Below are positions 37,442-51,000 of a stretch of DNA of 64,000 nt, piece after piece. The notes under the pieces were generated by a model. The model made no database searches, had not been told where the DNA came from, and worked only from the letters and a program-made list of their open reading frames with translations. Position 1 is the first letter of the stretch, and every line of letters starts with the position of its first letter. The stretch covers positions 372,001-436,000 of the forward strand of contig NW_020194609.1 in assembly GCF_002865645.1 (NCBI RefSeq), read 5' to 3'. A program made the position numbers and the translations under genes. Origin of the DNA: Hyaloscypha bicolor E. Lineage: Eukaryota > Ascomycota > Leotiomycetes > Helotiales > Hyaloscyphaceae.

Positions 37442-37602
37442 TGAATATAATTTGAAACAAAAATCCCTTTATGATCTTAGATAAAGAAAATTATTTAATG
37501 AATTTAATAAAGATCATTTATAATGAGAAAGCTTTATATCATGATAATTCAAGGAGAGTTCATATATCATTAGAGAAAATCAATTAGGCATTATAGAATG
37601 AG
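37442..37602. other. Non-RIPed AT-rich sequence at the gap edge
   Basis: Unlike its surroundings, this stretch is rich in CA, TG and TCA (for example ATGATCTTAGATAAAG and CATGATAATTCAAGG). The matching edge beyond the gap (38522-38610) has the same character. It may be mitochondrial-type DNA, a foreign insert or a mis-join at the gap. Confidence 0.5.
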
Positions 37603-38521
37603 NNNNNNNNNNNNNNNNNNNNNNNNNNNNNNNNNNNNNNNNNNNNNNNNNNNNNNNNNNNNNNNNNNNNNNNNNNNNNNNNNNNNNNNNNNNNNNNNNN
37701 NNNNNNNNNNNNNNNNNNNNNNNNNNNNNNNNNNNNNNNNNNNNNNNNNNNNNNNNNNNNNNNNNNNNNNNNNNNNNNNNNNNNNNNNNNNNNNNNNNNN
37801 NNNNNNNNNNNNNNNNNNNNNNNNNNNNNNNNNNNNNNNNNNNNNNNNNNNNNNNNNNNNNNNNNNNNNNNNNNNNNNNNNNNNNNNNNNNNNNNNNNNN
37901 NNNNNNNNNNNNNNNNNNNNNNNNNNNNNNNNNNNNNNNNNNNNNNNNNNNNNNNNNNNNNNNNNNNNNNNNNNNNNNNNNNNNNNNNNNNNNNNNNNNN
38001 NNNNNNNNNNNNNNNNNNNNNNNNNNNNNNNNNNNNNNNNNNNNNNNNNNNNNNNNNNNNNNNNNNNNNNNNNNNNNNNNNNNNNNNNNNNNNNNNNNNN
38101 NNNNNNNNNNNNNNNNNNNNNNNNNNNNNNNNNNNNNNNNNNNNNNNNNNNNNNNNNNNNNNNNNNNNNNNNNNNNNNNNNNNNNNNNNNNNNNNNNNNN
38201 NNNNNNNNNNNNNNNNNNNNNNNNNNNNNNNNNNNNNNNNNNNNNNNNNNNNNNNNNNNNNNNNNNNNNNNNNNNNNNNNNNNNNNNNNNNNNNNNNNNN
38301 NNNNNNNNNNNNNNNNNNNNNNNNNNNNNNNNNNNNNNNNNNNNNNNNNNNNNNNNNNNNNNNNNNNNNNNNNNNNNNNNNNNNNNNNNNNNNNNNNNNN
38401 NNNNNNNNNNNNNNNNNNNNNNNNNNNNNNNNNNNNNNNNNNNNNNNNNNNNNNNNNNNNNNNNNNNNNNNNNNNNNNNNNNNNNNNNNNNNNNNNNNNN
38501 NNNNNNNNNNNNNNNNNNNNN
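37603..38521. other. Assembly gap (919 N)
   Basis: An unbroken run of N. It lies between the gypsy integrase and the downstream ORF, so the true length of that element is unknown. Confidence 1.
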
Positions 38522-38610
38522 ATATATCTTTTTTCTTGATATTCTATCATATTTATCCTAAAATATATGATAATAATTTCAAACTTTTTAATTATAATTT
38601 CAATTATATC

Positions 38611-39429
38611 TTATATTTTTTAATCTATTCTAATACCTTTAGTATTATTTTTATAGATATAGATATTACTTTAAAGTTCTAACTAACTAAATAGTTTTAT
38701 ACTATATAAAGTCGACTTTAATAAGTACTAAATAAATACGAATTAGTTTCAGAAAAAGTAATACCTTATTCTAAGTTATTTCTTAATTCTATTATTCTAA
38801 TTTCTTTTTTATTAATACTTATTTTATATTTTCCTAATATCTTTAGTATACTTATATACCTTATTTTTTATATATTTCCTATATTATTTCTCTTCTTTTA
38901 TACTATTCTTTAAGTTAATAGAAATGTCTCTAAATAAATAGAAAATTAGGGTACGCCTATATTATAAAATTTTCGTTATTTCCTTTTATATTCTAATACT
39001 TTAGATACTATTACTATATTTATATTTCTATTATATTACTTTCTTATTTCCTTATTATTACTATTTAGTTTAATTTGCCTTAATTATTTCCTAGATTATA
39101 TTTCCTTAGATATATATATTTATATTCTTTTCTATAATAGAAGCCTAATTTTATATTTTACCTTTTATAATTATTTCTAATTTATAATTATATTACCTTA
39201 AATATATCTAATTATTATATCTATTTTCTTTATTATATATATTACTATTTCAGCTTTATTTTCTTATTAGAAAGAAAGAAAAACTCGAATATATATAATA
39301 CCTTTATATAATCTAAATCTATTTTAATTTATTTTTTATTTTAGAAAGTATTTAAAAGAAATTCTTATAATCTCGAGAATCTTTAATTCTATAACCTATA
39401 ACTATTATACTAATAATACTTTTATAACC
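38611..39429. other. RIPed sequence after the gap, nothing recognised
   Basis: AT-rich, T-rich on the plus strand, inside the gypsy element between the gap and the third ORF. No motif was seen. Confidence 0.4.
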
Positions 39430-42180
39430 TTTTTAAGAATAATAAAATAACTGAAATATAGATTCCTTAAGCTAGCGAAATATAATAGCTAGTTCTTATA
39501 AGCCGCAATATTATTAAAAGCCTATAAATTAATAGTATTAAAGTTTAGAGTATTAAAGGAGCTTAAATAGTTATAGAAGGCCTACTAATATTAAAAAAGA
39601 TAGCTATAATTACCAAATTTAATACAAATATCCTAGATAAGCTAAGTAATATATATAATAAGCTCTTAAAGTAGAAAATCTTTATTAGAGACGGAACTAA
39701 ACTAGAATTAACTAAGGAAGAGCTAAAGAATTACTAAGCTAATAATAGGGAATTTGAGAATATTATTAAAGGCATTTCTAAAAGTAGATAAGAGAAGCTT
39801 AATAAGATTAAGACTATAGTAAATAGTCTAGAAACTAAGAGTTAGAATGAAATTATATTATATAGTAAAGCCTTTAGCTAATATATTAATAATATCTATA
39901 ATAACTTTAATAAAAATATCTATAAGAAGTTATACTTTTTTTTTAAGATAAAAGCTTTAGTATATAAAACTATTTAGTTAATTAATAAAGCTACTTTAAA
40001 GTATATTAAAGATAAGAAGTATTAGAATACTAGTATATTTACTAAATTAGATATTACTAAAGTATTCAAGTATACTAAAGTTATTTCGGAACCTAAAGAA
40101 TTAGAGTTTAAGCTACTATTAGCTAATAATCTTAAAGCTAAATAGTATATCTTTAATACTTCCGGAATTCTAATTAAGGGAGCTTATAGTAATAAGCCTT
40201 TTCCTGCTTTTTAAGATAAGCCTAAAAAATAAGCCCCTATTATAATTTCAGTTTTGGTTTAACTAGATCTAGCTAAGAAAAATAGAGCTAATTTAATAAA
40301 GCCTAGTAAGAAAGCTAGTAAAACTAGTAAGACTAGTAGAACTAGTATAACTAGATAAGAAGAACCTAGTAAGAATAAAAAGTAAGCTAAGCCTAAAACT
40401 TCTAATAAATAGCAGAGATCCAAGTACTAGACTAAATATAAGATTAGTAAAATAGAGGAAAGTAAAAAGGAATTCTTTACTCTAAAGAAAAAGACACTAT
40501 CTAGAAAGACTTCCTTAACTATATCCAGAATTAAGAAGCAAAAGACTAAGAATATTAAATTCAAAGAACTTAATACTAGTATTAAATATATCTATAAAAT
40601 ACTAGCTAAATGGAAATTAATACTTACTTAGTAAAATAAGTATATTTTTAAGGAAATATATAGTAGTATTTTGGGACCTATTTATAAGCGAGAATACTAT
40701 AAGATTACTAATGGATTTCTTAAAGCTCCTTATATAGTATATATTTAGTAGCTTACTAATATTCTTTCTATTAATATATAAGATATTAAGGATGCTTTAA
40801 AGCTAGTTACTAAAATCTATAAAGTTATTAAAGGCAAGAAGTATATTTCCGTTATTTGAGTAAATAAGAAAATATAGAATTTCTTTTTTAAGACCTAGAA
40901 AATTGAGAAATATAAATATAAGTATCGTATTTCTAATTAATTCCGCTTTAATCTATAGCTCTAATTTATTATTATAGTTCTTATTCCTGAGTCTAGTACT
41001 ATTAATCTGGGTATAAATAGCTATATTTATAAAAAGAATTACCTAAAATAGATTAAGAAGCTTAATATTCGAGAACTTTTAATAGAAGAAATAGAAATAT
41101 TATAGTTTTATCTCCGGAAAAATAATATATTAAAGTATAGAGATCTTAGTAATAACTACTTTACCTTAGCCTCTTAACTTTTAATAGCAGATCTATTAAT
41201 ATAGCTCGAATTCTATAAAGTATTAAATAAATATCCTGTTTACCTAGTTACTTACTCTTAGCTAGCCTAATACTTTACTTCTGGAAACGTTAATTATAAT
41301 TAGTATAAAGGTAATACTAAAGATCTAGCTATTACTAAAGCTTTAAATAGTAAATTCTATCTTAATAAAAAGTATTGAAATATTGGCTACATTTTTCTTA
41401 TAAACCGCAAAAAGGCTATTACCTTTAGTAAGAAGTTCTTTAAAGATATTAATTACTTCTCTATTTCTAATAAATTTGAGCCAGAAGTAGCTAAGAAATT
41501 AAGCGAGTATTTACTAAAGGTAATAGAAGGAAAGACTCCGAATATAGTCTATATAACTAGATAAATAAATGCTTTTAGCTAGGTAATTTACAAGTCTGAA
41601 ATTATAAGAAAGTATTAATTCTCGGATAATATATAAGTTAAAGAATAATTTAATAATGATTTGCTACTTAATAGGCCTTTTACTATAGTTCTAATAAGTC
41701 TAGTTACTATTAAGGATAGAATATATAAAAATGAAGTCTCCTATAAGGTTATTAAAGCTTCTTATCTAGAGCTTTCTCCTCTTACTAAAAGTTAATTTAA
41801 GGATACTATAAATAATACGAAATTTAAAGAAGCTATTTATTTGAAGTATATTAGTGCGATTTATAATATAATTCGCTATAATAAGCCTCCTTAATATCCT
41901 ATAGTAAAGGCGGAAATTAAGTAATAATTAAAGGTAGACACTAATTAATATAGAAAACTATATTGAATTTAGTATAAGAATATAGCTAAGCGGGTTCGGA
42001 TTGCCTTTAAGCAAGTTTGGAAATATAAAATAAGACTATTTAAGGGTAATAAGTCTTATTTTAGGTATATAAAAGAGAAATTAAATTAGCTAATAGAGGA
42101 GAATTCTAATTATTTTATTATTTCGGACTCTAAGTAGAATTTTTCTATTATTTTTGGTGCTTAGAGAATAAGTATAAATA
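39430..42180 (+). pseudogene. Long unrecognised ORF between integrase and 3' LTR
   Basis: Reading through RIP-type stops gives up to about 900 residues in one frame on the plus strand, ending at the purine tract. The first third is helical and Lys/Glu-rich. Near 40290-40420 is a low-complexity basic stretch of repeated SK/TSK/TSR units. The later part has LGPIYKREYYKITNGFLKAP (about 40670) and similar ordered-looking sequence. I recognise no domain, no clear signal peptide and no membrane segment. Its place is that of env in Ty3/gypsy elements, but a captured host gene or an unrelated nested element is possible, because the gap lies just upstream. Confidence 0.5.
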
Positions 42181-42194
42181 AAAGGGGGATCGGA
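42180..42194 (+). other. Polypurine tract before gypsy 3' LTR
   Basis: AAAAGGGGGATCGGA directly precedes the 3' LTR start at 42195. This is the position and composition of the plus-strand primer for LTR elements. It confirms plus orientation. Confidence 0.75.
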
Positions 42195-42497
42195 TATAGT
42201 ATAGTAGGCTATACTTTCCAAAAATTATATTATTTTAGCGGTTTTGAGATTTAGGTTATATAGTAAAAGCTGCGGCCTTTTATATATAACTTGCGGGAAT
42301 TATATAAGAAAGCTGGTTTTTCTATAGATTTAGAGAATAATTCTTTATAAGTATTTAATTAATTAAGCTTTTATATACTATATACTATTTATACTTTACT
42401 ATTTATACTTTTAATTTATTATTTTATTATTAAGTTACGTTTTATGCTCTAGTATACTTTATATAAGTTTTTGTCTTATTATAGTTTCCCTTTTATA
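42195..42497 (+). repeat. Gypsy 3' LTR
   Basis: A 303-bp partner of 29613-29901. It is followed by CTAT, matching the CTAT before the 5' LTR. Confidence 0.82.
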
Positions 42498-42797
42498 CTA
42501 TATATTATAATATTAAAGTTTTTAAAGTTATTCTAGAATAGATTCTATAGATTATTATTATTCTTCTTATATAAAATATACTAATATATTTTAATAATTA
42601 TATATTTCTAAAGTTTAGCCTTTATTATAATTATTAGATTAATACTATTTTTCTATTTCTTAATTAGTTTCTTTTTTTTATTAGTATTTATACTAAACCG
42701 AATATAAGTTCTTTCTAGTATATATATATAATTTATAATAAGAGAAGTTTAAAAATAAGGTAATTTATAATAGATTTATAAAAATAATTTAATAATA

Positions 42798-42975
42798 AAG
42801 ATATCTAATTTAGATACTAGATATCTAATTTAAATATCTAGTTAAAATACTAGATATCTAGTTCAGATATCTAGTTAAAATATTAGATATCTAGTTATTA
42901 AAATACCAGATATCTAGTAATTAAAATACCAGATATCTAATTTAGATACTAGATATCTAGTTAGATATTAAAGTA
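42798..42975. repeat. Minisatellite with AGATATCTAG core
   Basis: About eight to nine imperfect copies of AGATATCTAGTTAAAATAC-like units (18-24 bp). Each is centred on the self-complementary AGATATCT. It lies in the copia A leader (42498-43436) near its 5' LTR. Confidence 0.75.
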
Positions 42976-43436
42976 AATATTTTACTCTTAAATATTTCAT
43001 TTATAATAAGAAATTTAGGAAGTAAAATATTATAATTTCGGGAGAATCTAAAGCTTAAAGAACTTAATTTAATAATAAAATTAAAGTAATAATTAAAGGG
43101 CTTTAAAGATATATATAGGATATATATTTTAAAAAAAGAATCTTATAAGTACGAGTATTATATAAATAGAAAAGATAATTTCTAAGAAAGTAATTTTAAG
43201 GCCAAAAAAGATAATTTTAAAAAATAATAGAAATTAAATAATTAAATAATTAAATAACTAATTACTTACTAATTAATAAAAACTAGATATCTTTTTTATA
43301 AGCTATTAAATGCTTTTATAAAGTTAATAAATAATTTCCTTCTTTAATATAAAATAGACTAGATTTATTTTAAGCTACTAAATACTTTTAGAACTAATCT
43401 AAAATCTTCTCTAATCTATATATATAAACTAATTAG

Positions 43437-43735
43437 TATTAGTTTACTAGTAATATATAATACTATTATATAAGTATAAAACTATTAGTTATATTTATTA
43501 GTAAAGTTATTATTATTTAGAAATAAGAATTATAGTATTATAATATTAATATATAATTCCTAAATTTACTAAGCCTAAAGAGATCTAGTTTACTAGTCGA
43601 ATTACTAATAGAATATAAGATTATATAACTATATCCTATATCTTATATTCTATTACTTATATTTTATTATTTATATCCCGTATCTTATATTTTATAATTA
43701 TATATATAACTTCTAAAGAAATAGCTATACTAATA
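43437..43735 (-). repeat. Copia A 5' LTR
   Basis: A 299-bp partner of 24465-24745 with about 17 extra bases. TSD TTTAA follows at 43736-43740. Confidence 0.8.
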
Positions 43736-44910
43736 TTTAATAATATATTAATAAATAAATATTAAATTATATTTTAAATACTTATAAATATATAAATATT
43801 TATTATAATAAAATAGGAATTAAAAGATATAAAATTAGATATTAAAGTATATAAAATAATAACTCAAATATTTTAGTTATTTATTTTATAATAATTAAGA
43901 AAATAATTAATAAATAATTACTTTTTCTTATTTCAAGAATTTAAATACCTATAGATTTACAAATATTCTTTAAAATAAAATAGAAATTAAAAGGCTTAAA
44001 ATTAGTTATTAAAATATATAAAATAATAACCCGAATATTTCGGTTATTTATTTTATAATAATTAAGAAAATAATTAATAAGTAATTATTTTTTCTTATTT
44101 ATAAAATTAAATATAATATTAAGTAAAATTATAGGCCTTTTATTATTTTTAATTTCCTTATACTATATTTAATTATTAAGATTTATTTTATTAAAATTTC
44201 TATTATTATAATTTATATTATTTATTTAATTTATTTTATTTATAATATTAAAAGTAATTAATAACTTATATTAGCTTAATAAAATAGAATAATTTATAAT
44301 AAATAATTTATTTTTATTAATAGATTAATAAAAATAAAAATAAATTTATAATATAATTATTTATTATTATTATTAGCCTTTTATATAAACTAATATATAA
44401 TTTAGAAATAAAAAAGTAAATATAATAAATATTATTAAAATTTAATTATATTTTCTTATATTATAATTTTTAAAACAAATTATTAAATATTTCTATAATT
44501 ATATTATTATTAGAACTAGTATTATACTTAATAATCTTATTATAATTTATTACTAAAGAATAAATTAAATAAATATTATCTAAAATATTTAATTTATTTT
44601 TTAAATTATCTAATTTTAAATTAATTTTATTAAAAATATTATCTTTTAATAATAATTAATTATTTAACTTTTATAATATTATTAAATATAAAATATATAA
44701 TAATTATATATTAGAATTATATAATATATAATTTATATAATTTATAAAACTTTTATTAATAATCTTATTTTCAAGTATTTAGTTTCTATTATTAATTTAT
44801 TAATATAAACTAAATTTAATTCTTTAAATTCTAGTAAATTCTTTATATTATTATCTTTTAAATAAAAGTTATTATAAGTAATTTTATTTTTAAGTTTAAT
44901 ATTACCTAAT

Positions 44911-45081
44911 TAATATATATAAAGATTATAAAATAAAGAATTATATTAAATAATAAAAGAATTAATTAAATTAGCTAGAAAAGAGCTTAAGTAAAATATA
45001 AAGCTTTAGGAAATAAGTATATAGATTCTAACTAAATAAAGTAATTATACTAGTTCTAATTCAGTAATTCTTACTATAATA
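44911..45081 (-). repeat. Copia B 3' LTR
   Basis: A 171-bp direct repeat of 52668-52838, flanked outside by CTAAT. Confidence 0.83.
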
Positions 45082-45099
45082 TATTTTCCAGAAAGATAT

Positions 45100-48000
45100 A
45101 ATATTATATTTTACCTATTTTATCTAATTAGAAAGCTTTAAAATAGCGAAATTCGTCTAATATATAGGTTTTATAGAGCTATATTAATATTCCGATTCAA
45201 ATAGGCTTAATATATATTATTTTCCTAAATTACCAAATTTTAGAAAAATCCTATATAAACCCTCTTTTTTTTACTAATTTCAGAGCCTTTAATTAAATAC
45301 TCTTTTTTAATACCTTTCTAGAGATCTCTTTCTAAGCTTCTAATTATTACAAATATAATTTCTATCTTTTCTTATACTACTATTAAATTAATTCCGGCTT
45401 ATAAATTCAAGGTATTTTTAATCCAAAATATATTCTTGCTTTACCTTTTACTAACTTTAGATAGTATTAAGTAGCTTGCAAGTCTGCTATAAGTATAGCT
45501 CTTAATTATTAATATAAAGCTTACTTTTAATAAAGTATTAAGGTTTAGATTTCTGTAATATCTTCTAATACTTCTAGTATTTCTTTACTAAAGATAAAGA
45601 AGTCTATACTAAAGTCTTATACTTTTTATTCTATTTATACTAGTCTTAAAAAGATCTCTTATATAGATTATTATAAGTTTTCTATACTATTCTAAAGCTT
45701 GTTTTAACTTAATATAGTCTTATTTATTCTAAAAAGCAAAAGTAATAGTTCTTACTATAATACTATTAATTAAGGTTATTATTACTAGAAATATATTTCT
45801 AGTTATTTTTATTTAGTTATTCCGATCTCTTATATTTCTATTATATAGCTTTTTCTTATAGAACTTCTAATTACTAAAGATATTATAAGCTTTCTTTTCT
45901 TAATTCTCTTTTATAGATTCTAATTATTTTAAAATATTTATCTATTCTTAGATATTTTATTTATATTATATTTGAGATTACTAAATCTAATAAAGAGAAT
46001 AGTAATAAAAGTTCTTTTATTAAGGTTTAAGAGGCTATTAATAGAAATAAGAAATAGTCTAATTAAATAAAGGGCTTTCTATATAAGCTTATTAATACTA
46101 TAGTAAAATATCTTTAGATCTTCTACTATTAGCTCTTAAGCTCTATTATTTTAATAGATTTTATAAATAAAAAATATAAATAAAAGCCTCTTTTTATATT
46201 ATTTAATTATTTCGATTTTTATTCTAATATTCTAAAGATTTAATAAAGCTTTAAAGTTCTCGAATTTAAATTAGAATAGATTTTTTATAAGTTCATTTAT
46301 AGGTATTCTATTTATTTAAAGATATATAATTTGAAATATACCTTTACTATATATTTAATATAGCTATATATTCTAGATATTAATATAATAAAGCTTTATA
46401 GTAATTCTTTTATTCTTTCTAATAATTAGTTAAATAGTTTATTTATTATTATAAAATATAATTTAGAGCTCTCCGAGATTTAAGCTTAGATCCCTAAATA
46501 GCTTCTAGAGAACTATAGTTTCTTTTATTATATAAGTAACTTTATATATTTCTGATTTAGTTAAAGAAGTAATTATAAAGTTTTATTAAGCGGCTTTCTA
46601 TAATATTAAACCTCTAAATAAGAAGATTATATATCTATAGCTCGATTATTATATATCTAGATTATTTATATATAAAGTATTTAATATAATTTATAATTAT
46701 ATTTCTTTATATTTCTTATTATACTAAATTACTAGAAACCGGGTTTTAAATAAATATTAAAGAGTCTAATCTATAGCTATAAAGTAAGAGCATATGCTAT
46801 TACTTGTTATATATATAATTTACTTTACTAAAATCGCGATTTTTTAGCCTATACTTTAATATAATATTTAAAATAATTAAAGTACTAGATTTATTAAGCC
46901 TTTAGTATATAGTAGCTATACCTTTACTATTAATTACGTCCTCTAGCTTATAAGTAAGCCTCTTTATTAAATATTACTATTTTATTAGATTAACTTTATT
47001 TTATAGCTCTTATAAGACCTCCTTTATATTCTTAATTAAAGTAGAAATAGTTTCTAACTTTATAATCTCATTTTTCGTCTATTACTAGACCTTCTTAATT
47101 AGATTTAAATTAGGAGAAAAGAGTAGATAATTAAACCTATATAATCCATATAGCTTTTATAGTAGCTTTATTATACTTTTATAAATCTTTACTTTATCTT
47201 TTATAAATATAAATTCCTTTTTTTACTTTATTATTAAGGAATTAAACTAAGGGAAAATAATAGAATTAAGAACTTAGTTTAAGTATGCTATATTATAAAT
47301 CCCTTTCTTCTCTAGCTTCTTTACTAAGAAAATAAATATAGACTTCTAATCTTAGCTAATTGCTTCTTAAACTATTATATTTATTTTTCTACTTCTATAT
47401 ATAGATTATATATAATCTGGGTAATTTTTCTTATCTAGCTAATATATAAATATACTAAATTATAGATCTAGTAAGGCCTATAACCTTTCTAATTTAGCTA
47501 TAGCTCTTTTCTTACTAGTAAAGGAAGCAAATAGTAATATAAACGGAAGTCTTCTAGTTCTTATTAGGTTTGTAATTCTTACGAATAGCTAGAGAGGAAA
47601 TATTTGAGATTTCTAAATCTGAGTCTAATTCTTCTATTATTATATAATAATTAAAGAAGAAAAATAGTGGTTTATAGGAAAAGAAGCAGTGAAGTATAGG
47701 TTTTAGTAAGAAGTAGTCACGTATTCGCTTAGATATATAACGAGTAATAGTATATACTCTTACTTTAGAGCAGGATTTATTAAGAACTAAAAGAGTACTA
47801 AAGTAATAAAAGCTATATCTATTCTAATTATAATTATAATATAAAATAATAATCTAATTTTCTTCTAATATATCTTGACTTAATATAGATAAGCTTAATT
47901 ATTATATCTTTAAAAATTAATTCCAGATAATAGAATACTAGAATACTTTCTATCTATTATTTTAAACTTCTTAGTAATTTTTTTAATATAGGTATTATAA

Positions 48001-51000
48001 ACTAGCTAGAGCTTTTTAGCTTTCTAATCTCTAATTATATAAATTCCTAGAAACTATTCTATATCTTATATATTATAAAGCTTATAAATTATCTTAATCT
48101 AAGTAATAATTAATTAAATAAGTACTTTATTATTTTTATAATAAAGTATTTAAAAGTTATTTATATAGAAAATAATAAAGACCTTATAATTTATATTTAT
48201 ATAAATATAGGGCTCTTTATTAAGTTCAGAAAGTCTAATTCTCTTAAAAGTATTTATCTAGTACTTATACTATAAAGTAAGAGAGTCTTATAGCTTATAT
48301 AGAGTTTAATCTAATTCTATTATATATCCTGGTATCTTAAAACCGTCTAGTAACTTATATATTACTATAGATTTATTAGAATCTCTTTCTATATTAATAA
48401 ATATATTTATAATATTAAATTATTTTATTTCTAGATTAAAATAAGCTATAATTATACTAGTTATTTAAAAAGATCTTATTATAAGTATAATAGTATATAT
48501 AAATAGAAGTAATGTCTTTTTTTAGAGATTTTTATAAACTACTAGCCTTAAGTAATACTAAGTAATATATTTATTAGAATTAATTTTATATATAAATATC
48601 TATTTTAAAGAAATCGGGAATATATTTATTTTATTACTTGAAATAATTCTTTAGTAATTTCGAGCTTTAAAATTATTAATCTCTAGTTTAATATCTAATT
48701 TAAAGTATTTTCTAACTAGATATTTCTCTAAATTATTTTATATCTTTAGAGCTTTTAGAAAATTATTAATATGAATTTTTCTTATTATTATATTACCCGA
48801 AATACTTTATTTTAGATATACTCTTAATTAAACTACTATTATAATTATAGTATATATAGTCTTATAATTAAATTTCTTTTTATAATTCTTTAGCTAATTA
48901 GATTAGAGAAACCCTAAAAGAAACTCTAAGTAATTAATCTAATTTGATTTACTTATTATTTATAATAATATACTTATTATAGTAATTATATTATTACTAG
49001 TTCTATCTAGATTTCTATTTTAATTATTTTCTTTATATAATTATATTTGAATTAGCCTATTTTTGGTTTTAATAATTAGTTTCCTTATTTATTTTTTCTT
49101 TTATTTTATTATTTAATCTTTTATTTTAGCTAAGCTATTTACTTTTTTTATAGAGAATTCTCTTATTTCTATTAAACTATTTACTTATTTTATAGGTAAG
49201 CTTCCTACTTTACTTATAGAAGCTATTAGTAAACCTTATTACTAGTTCTAAGAAAATTATTTCCCGCTTTTATTAGTTTAGTATATTTTTCTAATAGTTC
49301 CGGTATATTCTATTATATTTCTTTTTATAATACTAAGCTTTCTTAAAAGCTTAGTATTTTTATTTCTACTATTTCTAGACTCTAATATACTTTCTGGCTT
49401 TAAAGTACTTTATAGAATTATAAGTTCTATTTCTAGTAAGATTATAGAACTTTCTATTTCCGAGTTATAACCTATTAGTATACTTATAGACTCTTTTAAT
49501 TATTAGTTTATTTACTTGTTATTTTCTAGTTCAGGCTTATTTTTTATTTATTCTAATAAGCTATTATACTATAATTCCTTATTTTTAAAAATTAATTTAG
49601 TATTCTAAATCTTATTCTTTAAAAGTAGTTCTATTATATTCTTTATAATTTCTATACTATAGCCTTTAGTATATTTATAATTCTTTTTATAGAAAATATT
49701 CTTATTAAATATAATATTATATATAATAATTATTTTATTAAATATAAGAACCCAGATTTTATAAATATTAGATATAATATATCTAACTAAATATCTAATA
49801 TATTTATATAATATAATCTTAAATATTTTTTCATTCTATTTTGCTTTATAGTTCTTAATTATTAGATATATTCTAGAACTATATATATAGATTTTATTTC
49901 AATTTAGCCTAAGATTAACTATTATTTATATTATAAGTTCCGGGTTATATTAACGGAAATAATTATAGAACTATAAATCAAGTATTTCGTTTAGTATTCT
50001 CTAGTAATTTATATATAAAGAACTCTAATTATATAAATAGATTATAGTTATAAAGCTTTCCGGCTATAGCTTTTTAAATAAATTAGCTATTAAGTATATT
50101 ATAATAGCTTTATTTATAATTTCCTGTTTTATTTACTTAATATTACTATTTAGCTTATATATATATAAAGGAGAAAGCTCGATTTTAATACTTTTTTCCT
50201 TTATTTAGATCTAATAGACTAATATTTCTTAAATTAGAATAACTGCTTTCTTCTAATTATATTTAATATAAGTAATTAAAAGATTATATTACTTATATAT
50301 TTATTATTTAAAATCCCTAATTATATTAAATATTACTAAACTTCTTTTATTTAGTAAAAGATATCTAAAAAGCTTTCTACTAAATTTGTCCTTAATTATT
50401 AGAATCTAGCTCGAAGTATTATAGCTATTTAGGTAATTAAATAAGTCCTATAAGATTCTTTAAAATAGTTAAATAAACTTTCTCTTAGTTAGCCTATATA
50501 AGATTACTTATCTAATATATATCTAAATATAAAATTTATATATAATTCTTATTAGTCTATTAATTTTTATATTATATATATAATTAATAAGCTTTTATAG
50601 AGCTTTATAAACTAAATATTCTATTCTCGTATACTATTTTTCTTCTAAATTACTTCTCGGCTTAAGATACTTCTTTAATTTCTTATACTAAATTCTAATT
50701 ATATATTTAAATATTAGAAATATAAGTATATTACTAGTACTAATAGGAATTTCGAATGAAATATTAGAATAAGTAAAGAATAGTTTATATTTAAAGAAAA
50801 CTAAATTAAATCTATACTCTAATTATATTAATACTATATTCTTTTTATAATCTTCTAGTCTAATTATAAGATTATATCTATAATACTAAACTTTCTTTTT
50901 TACTAGGCAAGCTTTAGAAATAATATTTATATAGAATTCTTTAATAACTATAATATTATAAAGAATTAGATCTTTAGTATATAGTTCTATAAATCTATTA

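Larger units (their letters stand above)
29613..42497 (+). mobile_element. Ty3/gypsy element with extra 3' ORF, 12.9 kb
   Basis: LTRs at 29613-29901 and 42195-42497 are direct repeats that start TATAGTA and end TTATA. The flanks carry CTAT on both sides (ACTAT if the LTR ends one base earlier). A purine tract precedes the 3' LTR. In order on the plus strand are gag-protease, RT, RNase H, integrase, an assembly gap, then a long unrecognised ORF. RT-RNase H-integrase order defines Ty3/gypsy. It lies inside copia A, so it is younger. It is nevertheless fully RIPed. Confidence 0.83.
24465..43735 (-). mobile_element. Ty1/copia element A, split by a gypsy element
   Basis: Two direct LTRs (24465-24745 and 43437-43735) start TATTAG and end CTAATA, a perfect inverted pair expected from TGTTAG...CTAACA after RIP. 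Both outer flanks are the same 5-bp duplication, TTTAA (24460-24464 and 43736-43740). Minus-strand copia gag and pol relics fill 24900-29612. At 29613 a gypsy element begins, and the copia 5' leader resumes at 42498. Removing the insert leaves about 6.4 kb, a normal copia length. Confidence 0.82.

Noticed and set aside
37591..38550. Frames of about 315 codons across the gap
   Set aside because: They consist almost entirely of N and are artefacts.
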